Assembly: GCA_021151605.1 (NCBI GenBank)
Contig: JAGKWZ010000035.1
Coordinates: forward strand, 1-31,264
Origin: Verrucomicrobiaceae bacterium
GTDB lineage: Bacteria; Verrucomicrobiota; Verrucomicrobiia; Verrucomicrobiales; Verrucomicrobiaceae
Direction of reading: 5' to 3'
DNA length: 31,264 nt
Made by a program: the position numbers and the translations under genes. Under the pieces are notes generated by a model. That model had not been told where the DNA came from and did not search any database. It saw only the letters and a list, made by a program, of their open reading frames with translations. The first letter of the stretch is position 1. Every line of letters starts with the position of its first letter. Positions 24,950 to 31,264 of this stretch are shown in pieces.

Positions 24950-26129
24950 AGGCGGGACTGCAGTAGAGGCGCTCAATCATGCCGACGCACTTTGGTCCAG
25001 GCAGAGCACCAGTTTCCATCTGATTCATGGTATAGGCGAAGCTCATCTGATTCTCTGGATCAGCGAATGCCAGGCAGCCACCTGCTCCAGGATGCCCAAA
25101 AGCCCTCAGCGATGGCCCGTAGTGCTGACGTAACTTTTCGGGTGGGAGACCAGGGTTGACCAGCAGCGGGTCCTTCATGACCCCAGCGCCAAATGCTGCG
25201 GGTGTGCAGAGCACGAGGTCATCCTGCTCGGAGAGGGTCTCGCTGAGCAAGCGAACGATAGCCGCTGGCACGATCTCACGTCCATTCCAAGTGCCGCCCT
25301 GAGCGAGCATGGCATAAAATTTGCCTAGTCCACTGGCACTTCCCACGCCGCCCATGCTGGCATAGCCGTGCTGCCAGGTGCCCGGTTGATTGAAATCCTG
25401 CACCGCATTGAGCCCGAGTGGTGAGCTAAAGGTACGCTGGGTGATCGTGCCTGATGTGCTAAAGGCCTTCAGGAAAGGCCGGTCTCCATCAGCGATGCTG
25501 ATCTTCCCAGGATAAACGGTCGCCACCCGCTCATGCTGTGCCGTTGGCAGTCCGATCCAAAAATCCAGACCCATTTGGCTGCCGATCATTTCCCGGAAAT
25601 ACTCGCCCAGCGTCTCCACTCCCGTGATACGGCGGACGATTTCGTCCATCAGGAAGCCAAACGTGCGTGCGTGATAGCCCTGATTCATCCCAGGCTCCCA
25701 AAGCGGTCGCTGGCGCTCCAGGGCTTCGACGACGGCCTCGTAATTCATGATCGACACTCGCTCGTCGAGCGCACACAAGCCAGCAGTGTGGGAAAAGAGA
25801 TGGGCAAAGCTCATCTCTGCCTTTCCAGCACCTACAAATTCCGGCCATACTTCCGCCACGGGACAGTCGAGGGGTAAATTCGCCTCGTCCAAAGCCATCA
25901 GGGCACAGACAGCGGCAGGACCTTTCGTGGCGGACCACACCGGCACGAGCGTATCGCTTGTCCACGCACGTGTCCGGGCGCGGTCAGAATTCCCAGAACT
26001 CAGCGCCAGGATCTCCGCGCCGTTTTGCCAAATCGAGACAGATGCACCCAGCTCCCCGCGCTCGCGAAAATTGTCCTCAAACCACGAGGTGACGGCGGCA
26101 AGGTGGCTGGATGTAGGTTTGTGCATCAA
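24948..26129 (-). CDS. Serine hydrolase (beta-lactamase / EstB-like family)
   Basis: A 393-residue member of the class C beta-lactamase-like serine hydrolase family (PF00144). The catalytic S-x-x-K is W-S-A-T-K (S66, K69), the second motif is Q-G-Y-H-A (Y152) and the C-terminal F-G-H-P-G-A-G-G supplies the H-x-G. Without a signal peptide it is probably cytoplasmic and more likely an esterase or peptidase-like hydrolase than a resistance beta-lactamase. It follows the TPR gene by 14 nt, so they form an operon. The stop codon overlaps the U-tract of the plus-strand terminator from the other side. Confidence 0.88.
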   Translation of the reverse strand: MMHKPTSSHLAAVTSWFEDNFRERGELGASVSIWQNGAEILALSSGNSDRARTRAWTSDTLVPVWSATKGPAAVCALMALDEANLPLDCPVAEVWPEFVGAGKAEMSFAHLFSHTAGLCALDERVSIMNYEAVVEALERQRPLWEPGMNQGYHARTFGFLMDEIVRRITGVETLGEYFREMIGSQMGLDFWIGLPTAQHERVATVYPGKISIADGDRPFLKAFSTSGTITQRTFSSPLGLNAVQDFNQPGTWQHGYASMGGVGSASGLGKFYAMLAQGGTWNGREIVPAAIVRLLSETLSEQDDLVLCTPAAFGAGVMKDPLLVNPGLPPEKLRQHYGPSLRAFGHPGAGGCLAFADPENQMSFAYTMNQMETGALPGPKCVGMIERLYCSPA

Positions 26130-26143
26130 AAAGGAATCGTAGA

Positions 26144-26623
26144 TCAGATCGTCTCTAGCTTTTGGCGCAGACAGAGGAGGTCGGGGTCCTTGCGCGCATC
26201 GCGGCGGAGATCTCCATCCATCTCGAAGGACTGTTTCAGCAATTGGAGCGCCTTTTCCTCCTGCCCGAGCCGGGCCAGGTAGCAGCCGACATTGTAATAA
26301 TAAACTGGCTTCGTCCGCAGCGCAGCCGGCCCGCGGGCCAAAAGATCCAGCGCCTGCTCCGTGCGGCCAAGTTCATGCAGGCAAAAAGCCGCATGGATGA
26401 ACCCGCCCGGCTCTTCTGGCTCAACGCGGCACAGTTCTTGGGCCAGACTGAGTGCCTCCGCCCAGCGGTGGTCGTTCATGTGGCAGAGTACGTTCAGTTC
26501 CATCACATCAGGGCGCTCATGCACCTCCGGCGGCAGGTGTGAAAGTTCGCCCCGGGCCTCGTCATGGAGGCCGAGTTCCACATAGCCCTGTGCGGCCACA
26601 ATGCGGCGATCCCACTCGTTCAT
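26144..26623 (-). CDS. TPR-repeat protein
   Basis: A 159-residue cytoplasmic protein of helical repeats resembling tetratricopeptides: W-A-E-A-L-S-L-A-Q-E-L-C-R-V-E-P (about 53-68), A-A-F-C-L-H-E-L-G-R-T-E-Q-A-L-D-L-L (about 77-94) and Y-N-V-G-C-Y-L-A-R-L-G-Q-E-E-K-A-L-Q-L-L (about 109-128). Such repeats bind protein partners; the partner is unknown, but the serine hydrolase is encoded 14 nt downstream. I start at the ATG at 26621-26623, which avoids the arginine-rich upstream extension and leaves 118 nt before the divergent pyruvate dehydrogenase gene. Confidence 0.8.
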   Translation of the reverse strand: MNEWDRRIVAAQGYVELGLHDEARGELSHLPPEVHERPDVMELNVLCHMNDHRWAEALSLAQELCRVEPEEPGGFIHAAFCLHELGRTEQALDLLARGPAALRTKPVYYYNVGCYLARLGQEEKALQLLKQSFEMDGDLRRDARKDPDLLCLRQKLETI

Positions 26624-26741
26624 GGTGCGTTCTCTGCTATCACCCCCATGTGAACAGCATAGCCGCACCCGCGACAAGCCCTTTGTCATCGTCCTCGCCG
26701 CTTGCGTCCCGCTCATCCACCGCTACCATCGCGCCCCATTT

Positions 26742-27818
26742 ATGGCCCTCGCAAAAGCCCCCACGCCGAATCCCGCCGCCGTCCCCGTGAATCAAAAGCT
26801 CACCGCTGATGATAAAATCGAGCTGTATCGCAAGATGGTCCGCATCCGCCGCTTCGAGCAGGTCTCTCTTCAGCATTACCAGGCCGGACGCATGGGCGGC
26901 TTCCTCCACCTTTACATCGGACAGGAGTCCGTAGCTGTCGGCTGCGCTTCCCTGCTGGGTGAAAATGACCACATGATCACCGCCTACCGCGACCATGGTC
27001 ACGCCCTCGCCGTCGGCATGGGCATGAACGAGTGTATGGCGGAACTTTTTGGCAAAGCCACCGGCTGCTCGAAGGGCAAAGGCGGCTCCATGCACTACTT
27101 CGCCCCTGAGAAAAACTACTGGGGCGGTCACGGCATCGTCGCTGGCCAGACGCCACTCGGCCTCGGCCTCGCCTACGGCCTGAAATATCGCGGCCTCAAA
27201 GGCGCCGCCCTCTGTTTCCTCGGCGATGGAGCCGTGAACCAGGGAGCCTTCCATGAGTCCCTGAACCTCGCCGAACTCTGGGATCTCCCCGTCATCTACG
27301 TCATCGAAAACAATGGCTACTCCATGGGCACCAGCCAGGAGCGCAGTTCGGCCTTCGGCCAATGCCTCGCCCAACGTGCTGAAGGCTACGGCATGGCTTG
27401 GGATCACTTCATGGGAGAAAACCTCTACGAAGTCCGCGCCCGTGTCGGCCAGGCCCTCGACCGCGCTCACAACGAGAGCAAGCCCAGCATCATCGAGATC
27501 TCCACCTACCGCTGGGAAGGCCACTCCGTCGCCGATGCCAACAAGCTCAAGTATCGCACCAAGGAAGAGGTCGAGCGTTTCCAAAAAGAGCACGACCCCA
27601 TCCAAGTCTGGAAAACTGTGCTGATCGAGGAAGGCGTCGCCACCGAAGCTGAACTCAAGAAGATCGACCGCGAAGCCCAGGCTGAAGCCGATGCCTCCGC
27701 CGACTTCGCCAAAGCCAGCCCCTATCCCGAGCCCGAGTCCATCTTCGAAGACGTGTACTGGGAAGTCGATAACAAGACCGAGGCCGGCCAGACAGGCCGC
27801 CACTTCTTCAACGACTAA
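26742..27818 (+). CDS. pdhA: Pyruvate dehydrogenase E1 component, alpha subunit
   Basis: A 358-residue thiamine-diphosphate-dependent E1 alpha subunit. The ThDP motif starts G-D-G-A-V-N-Q-G at 161-168 and closes I-E-N-N at 188-191. The phosphorylation-loop-like segments Y-R-D-H-G-H-A-L and S-K-G-K-G-G-S-M-H, and the E-I-S-T-Y-R-W-E-G-H-S segment, are those of PDH rather than branched-chain E1. With the beta subunit it decarboxylates pyruvate and passes the acetyl group to E2. The beta subunit and E2 are not next to it; a Nif3-like gene follows. The ATG at 26742 is chosen because the upstream extension overlaps the divergent gene and is not conserved. Confidence 0.93.
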   Translation: MALAKAPTPNPAAVPVNQKLTADDKIELYRKMVRIRRFEQVSLQHYQAGRMGGFLHLYIGQESVAVGCASLLGENDHMITAYRDHGHALAVGMGMNECMAELFGKATGCSKGKGGSMHYFAPEKNYWGGHGIVAGQTPLGLGLAYGLKYRGLKGAALCFLGDGAVNQGAFHESLNLAELWDLPVIYVIENNGYSMGTSQERSSAFGQCLAQRAEGYGMAWDHFMGENLYEVRARVGQALDRAHNESKPSIIEISTYRWEGHSVADANKLKYRTKEEVERFQKEHDPIQVWKTVLIEEGVATEAELKKIDREAQAEADASADFAKASPYPEPESIFEDVYWEVDNKTEAGQTGRHFFND

Positions 27819-27862
27819 GTGCCGACGCACTGGCGCGGCTGACTTTGACCTTCCTCACGGCC

Positions 27863-28618
27863 ATGAAACTAGCCGACCTCGTCACCTACCTGGATACCGA
27901 GCTCCGTGTCGCGGAGATCCCGGATTACCCAAACGCCTACAACGGTCTCCAGCTCGAAAACTCCACGGGGAAAGTCAGCAAAATCGTCGCCGCCGTCGAT
28001 GCCACACTGCCCGTCATTCGCAAGGCAGTAGCCCTGGGCGCGGACCTGCTCATCGTGCATCACGGCATGTTTTGGAACACCGCTCAGCCCTGGACAGGGC
28101 CCGTGTTTCAAAAGATGAAGCTCGCCATCGAGTCTGGGCTGGCCGTCTATAGCTGCCACCTGCCGCTCGATTTCCATCCCGTGCTCGGAAACGATGCTGG
28201 AGTGGCCCGTGCGCTCGGTTTGGAACCCTGCGGCACCTTTATGAAGACAAAGGGCACCGAAAACGGCGCGAAGATCGAGACCGAGATCAGCCGCGATGAA
28301 CTGGTGCAGCGTCTCGGCGCAGCCACTGGTGCCCGCGTGCATGTGTGCGCTGCGGGTCCCGCCATCTGCCGGAAGATCGGCATCATGACCGGTGGCGCAG
28401 GCAGCGAAGTCGCCACCGTGGCGAAGAACGGCATCGACACCTTCATTACTGGCGAAGGCCCTCACTGGAGCTACACGCTGGCGGAGGAACTCGGCATTAA
28501 CCTCATCTACGGCGGCCACTATGCCACCGAGACCTTCGGTGTGAAGGCACTTGCCGCCCATCTGGAGCAACAGTTCAGCCTGCCCTGGTGTTTCGTCGAT
28601 CATCCGACGGGGCTGTGA
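27863..28618 (+). CDS. Nif3-like dinuclear metal centre protein
   Basis: A 251-residue protein of the Nif3/YbgI family, hexameric proteins with a dinuclear metal site and unclear role (GTP cyclohydrolase I type 2 annotations are common but not firmly supported). Metal ligands are seen in L-I-V-H-H-G-M-F-W (H66, H67), S-C-H-L-P-L-D near residue 94 and the late G-G-H-Y-A-T-E, with G-E-G-P-H-W-S before it. Length agrees with the short form of the family. The start is 45 nt after the pdhA stop, so co-transcription is likely. The ATG at 27863 is preferred to a TTG six codons upstream. Confidence 0.88.
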   Translation: MKLADLVTYLDTELRVAEIPDYPNAYNGLQLENSTGKVSKIVAAVDATLPVIRKAVALGADLLIVHHGMFWNTAQPWTGPVFQKMKLAIESGLAVYSCHLPLDFHPVLGNDAGVARALGLEPCGTFMKTKGTENGAKIETEISRDELVQRLGAATGARVHVCAAGPAICRKIGIMTGGAGSEVATVAKNGIDTFITGEGPHWSYTLAEELGINLIYGGHYATETFGVKALAAHLEQQFSLPWCFVDHPTGL

Positions 28619-28695
28619 GTCCTCGCCAAGTCGTCAAAGGCAGGCTTGGACATATCGAGAAGATCGTCCCCTGACTGACCGATTAGGTTATCCTC

Positions 28696-31264
28696 ATGAG
28701 ATACCTTCCCATCTGCCTCGCGCTGCTTTCACCGCCATGCTTCGCCCAGCCCTTCCTCGTCGAAAATGGCCAGCCGCGTGCGGAGATCATCATCAGCGAC
28801 AAGCCCACGCGGACTCAGCGAGTCGCCGCGCATGAGTTTCGGCAGCAGATCGAGAAAATCAGCGGCGCGAAGCTGCCCATCGTCACGCAGCCTTCGGGTA
28901 ATGCGGTCAAAGTGTTCATCGGCACGAGCGATTCATGCCCGGTGAAGGCAGAGGGACTCAAAGACGGCGCGTATCGCATCGCTACGGGCGCGGATTGGAT
29001 GGCGCTGATCGGCGCTGACGCCGATTTCGAGCCGGTGGGGCCCTTTGCGCGGAACAACAGCGACATTCCGCGTGCGCAGGCCGAGTGGGAAAAGATCGTC
29101 GGAGCACCGTATGGACTGCCGAATCCCGGTTTGTATAAGCACCGGGCCAAAATCCCGCTGGATGGCGAAACACTCGAAGTCTGGGGCCTCGATGAACGTG
29201 GCAGCTTCAATGCGGTGAGCGGCTTTTTGCAAAAACTCGGCGCACGCTGGTTTTTGCCCGGCGAACTCGGCGAGGTGCTGCCGACACTGAAAACCATCGA
29301 GCTGCCCAAACTCGATGAAACCGTAAAGCCGGACTTTGCACTACGGCAGTTCAATTTCCGATTCGCTACCTGCGGGCCGGACTCCGCACTCTGGGTCATG
29401 CGACTCGGCATCCGCAATGACGAGCGACTGCAAATCGCCCACGGCATGGCGAACATGACGAACCGCCAGCCTGTGTTCGACGCCCATCCCGAATGGTTCG
29501 CGATCTACGGCGGCAAGCCCGACTTCAAGGCCGGCGACTCGAAATGCCAGCTGTGCTACTCCAACGACGAACTCTTCCGAGAGACCGTGCGCTATGCACT
29601 GGCGCTGCTCGACACCTTCCAGCTTGAAAGCGTCTCCATCATGCCGCCCGATGGTTACACCTCCATCTGCCAATGCGAGAAGTGCAAAGGCAAAGACTCG
29701 CCCGAGCGCATCGAGCGCGGCCTGCTCAGCGATTATGTGTGGGACTTCGTCAATCGCGTGGCCAAAGAGGTCGGCAAAACGCATCCGAACGCCAAAATCC
29801 TGAACTGCGCGTATGGCGTCTATACGCTGCCACCGCTAAAGATCGACAAACTGGAGCCCAACGTGCTCGTCGGCATCGTCGGAGGTCGCAGGCCGATGAA
29901 CATCGCTGCCTCCAAAGCCGAGGGCGAAGCCGCACCGGAAGCCCTGCGTGCCGCGTGGGCAAAAAAGACCGACAACCCCATCATCAACTTCGAAAACTAT
30001 CCCTTCACCGATCGCGGCTGGTATCTGCCCGCCTTTGCTTCGAAGTCGATGGGCGACAGTGTCCTCGCCACTAAAAGCATGTCCCAAGGCGAAGACATCT
30101 GGCTCACCGTGCGTCAGGACTTCGACAAAGTCGGCATCGGCTTCAATCACTTCCTCGTTTATTTCACCGCCCGCGCTTATTGGCCCGGCTACGAGCCAAC
30201 CGCAGCCCTTCGTGAGTATTGCCGCCTCTTCTACGGCACTGCTGAGAGCGAGATGCACACCTTTCTCACCTTCTGCGAAGCGAACTGGAAAGTGATGGGT
30301 GAAGACAAGGCGAAGGCGGATGAAACGCTGGCCCTTTTTGAAAAAGCGAAGGCCAAAACCGATGCCGCGAGTGTATTCGGCAAACGCCTCGCCCTCATCG
30401 ACGACTTCCTCAAAGGCCTGCGCATGAAATCCCAGCAGCTTGGCCAAAAGCGTGGCCCCGTGCCCACCGTGCGTCTTGTCGGCGAAGCGAAAGGCATCGT
30501 CATCGACGGCAAACTCGACGATGAATATTGGCAAAACTGCCCCACAGCCGCCACGGGCAAGTTCCGCGAGCTTCAAACCGGCCGCACGCCCACCTTTGGC
30601 ACGAGTTTCAAAGCCGGATGGCAAGGCAACAACTTCGTCTTTGCCATTCGTTGCGATGAACGACGCGGCGAGAAACCCAACATCACCACCACCCGCGATG
30701 ACGACCAGGCGCTGTGGCATGGAGATGCCATCGAGATCGAGATCGCCACCGAGACGCACTCCTACTACTCCATCGCCGTCAGCCCCGCCGGGCATGTCGT
30801 CGATCTGGATCGCGGCACGCCACGCAGCCAGTGGTTCACTTGGGATGCCAAAGCGGAGGTCGCCACGCACATCGCCGACGATCACTGGACCGTCGAGATC
30901 AGCCTGCCCGTCACCACCGATGAAAACGACCCGCTGCATCAAATCATCGGCCGCCACCCCACGCAGAGCCTGCCTTGGCACATCAATCTCTGCCGTCAGC
31001 GCATCCGCGACGACGGCCAAGAAGTCAGCGCTCTCTCACCCACCGGCACGAGTGGCTTCCACGAGCCGATGAAGTTCGCCCACTTTTATGGTGGTCGTTC
31101 CCATCAGTTCGACGCCGATCCGAGCGTCACCGACTTCGCGCTCGGTTTTCAGGCCGCGATGCAAAAGCGCAAGCCCGAACCCTTCCTCGCCCTCGCCGCC
31201 ACCACGCCCATCTCCGACTTCCAAAAAGCCGCCGCGCTCGAACAAGCAGGCAGGCTCGACAAAA
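28696..31264 (+). CDS. Secreted DUF4838 protein with C-terminal carbohydrate-binding-like domain (partial, runs off right edge)
   Basis: An open frame of 856 codons without a stop before the window end. It starts M-R-Y-L-P-I-C-L-A-L-L, a signal peptide ending C-F-A-Q. Residues 20-140 resemble the alpha-glucuronidase-type N-terminal domain (H-E-F-R-Q-Q-I-E-K-I-S-G-A-K-L-P). A long DUF4838 glycoside-hydrolase-like barrel follows (P-P-D-G-Y-T-S-I-C-Q-C-E-K-C near 316-329). From about residue 590 a CBM9-like beta-sandwich appears (I-D-G-K-L-D-D-E-Y-W, later D-A-I-E-I-E-I and W-T-V-E-I-S-L-P). The protein probably acts on plant or algal polysaccharide at the cell surface; the substrate is unknown. 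It is 77 nt downstream of the Nif3-like gene. Confidence 0.82.
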   Translation, partial: MRYLPICLALLSPPCFAQPFLVENGQPRAEIIISDKPTRTQRVAAHEFRQQIEKISGAKLPIVTQPSGNAVKVFIGTSDSCPVKAEGLKDGAYRIATGADWMALIGADADFEPVGPFARNNSDIPRAQAEWEKIVGAPYGLPNPGLYKHRAKIPLDGETLEVWGLDERGSFNAVSGFLQKLGARWFLPGELGEVLPTLKTIELPKLDETVKPDFALRQFNFRFATCGPDSALWVMRLGIRNDERLQIAHGMANMTNRQPVFDAHPEWFAIYGGKPDFKAGDSKCQLCYSNDELFRETVRYALALLDTFQLESVSIMPPDGYTSICQCEKCKGKDSPERIERGLLSDYVWDFVNRVAKEVGKTHPNAKILNCAYGVYTLPPLKIDKLEPNVLVGIVGGRRPMNIAASKAEGEAAPEALRAAWAKKTDNPIINFENYPFTDRGWYLPAFASKSMGDSVLATKSMSQGEDIWLTVRQDFDKVGIGFNHFLVYFTARAYWPGYEPTAALREYCRLFYGTAESEMHTFLTFCEANWKVMGEDKAKADETLALFEKAKAKTDAASVFGKRLALIDDFLKGLRMKSQQLGQKRGPVPTVRLVGEAKGIVIDGKLDDEYWQNCPTAATGKFRELQTGRTPTFGTSFKAGWQGNNFVFAIRCDERRGEKPNITTTRDDDQALWHGDAIEIEIATETHSYYSIAVSPAGHVVDLDRGTPRSQWFTWDAKAEVATHIADDHWTVEISLPVTTDENDPLHQIIGRHPTQSLPWHINLCRQRIRDDGQEVSALSPTGTSGFHEPMKFAHFYGGRSHQFDADPSVTDFALGFQAAMQKRKPEPFLALAATTPISDFQKAAALEQAGRLDK

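Noticed and set aside
24740..25159. 139-codon plus-strand frame after groEL
   Set aside because: It reads through the terminator at 24912-24949 and overlaps the 3' part of the serine hydrolase gene.
24948..26129. Antibiotic-resistance beta-lactamase
   Set aside because: Although the S-x-x-K and Y motifs fit the class C fold, there is no signal peptide and the second motif is Y-H-A rather than Y-x-N, which fits the esterase/peptidase-like branch better.
26640..27830. 396-codon minus-strand frame opposite pdhA
   Set aside because: Antisense shadow of the E1 alpha gene, overlapping also the start of the TPR gene region.
29836..31020. 394-codon minus-strand frame at the right end
   Set aside because: Shadow of the continuous plus-strand DUF4838 gene, which has a signal peptide and recognisable domains.

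Overview
The window looks like a chromosomal segment of a Prosthecobacter-like member of the Verrucomicrobiota. The decisive evidence is a minus-strand operon for bacterial tubulin A, bacterial tubulin B and the TPR protein called bacterial kinesin light chain (about 12.5-16.1 kb). This gene set is characteristic of Prosthecobacter. Other genes fit the same phylum: DUF1549/DUF1553, DUF1080, DUF4838 and Tat-exported Gfo/Idh/MocA proteins. No species is assigned, and there is no rRNA or tRNA gene to help.

Layout. Positions 1-4.9 kb are all minus strand: the start of a Tat-exported protein, a D-threonine aldolase/D-serine dehydratase-like PLP enzyme, a small membrane protein, a Uma2-type nuclease fold protein, a DUF1802 protein, a small secreted protein and a Gfo/Idh/MocA oxidoreductase. 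From 5.0 to 8.8 kb lies one very large gene (1257 aa) with a possible N-terminal nuclease-like domain and a degenerate NTPase-like region. It separates the oxidoreductase from a DUF1080 sugar-hydrolase-like gene at 9.0-10.1 kb and may be an acquired defence gene. A GAF protein and a divergent secreted protein follow.

From 11.4 to 16.1 kb (minus strand) the order of transcription is btubA, btubB, bklc and then a GT28/MGDG-synthase-like glycosyltransferase. The gaps are 58, 12 and 60 nt with no visible terminator, so all four may be co-transcribed. The tubulins form the filament and Bklc binds it. The glycosyltransferase would act on membrane lipids, so the arrangement suggests a cytoskeleton-membrane module, but the lipid link is my inference.

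From 16.4 to 19.7 kb (plus strand) there is a polytopic membrane protein and a DUF1549/DUF1553 protein. From 19.9 to 24.5 kb is a chaperone cluster: dnaK, a lipoprotein, groES and groEL. It is preceded by phased repeats and a sigma-54-like dyad and followed by a hairpin-rich non-coding stretch. The right end has a serine hydrolase plus TPR pair (minus), pyruvate dehydrogenase E1 alpha, a Nif3-like protein, and a secreted DUF4838 protein that runs off the window.

Almost no gene here has a clear Shine-Dalgarno sequence. btubB is the striking exception. Coordinates of starts were chosen from signal peptides, family alignment from memory and avoidance of overlaps; no database search was possible.
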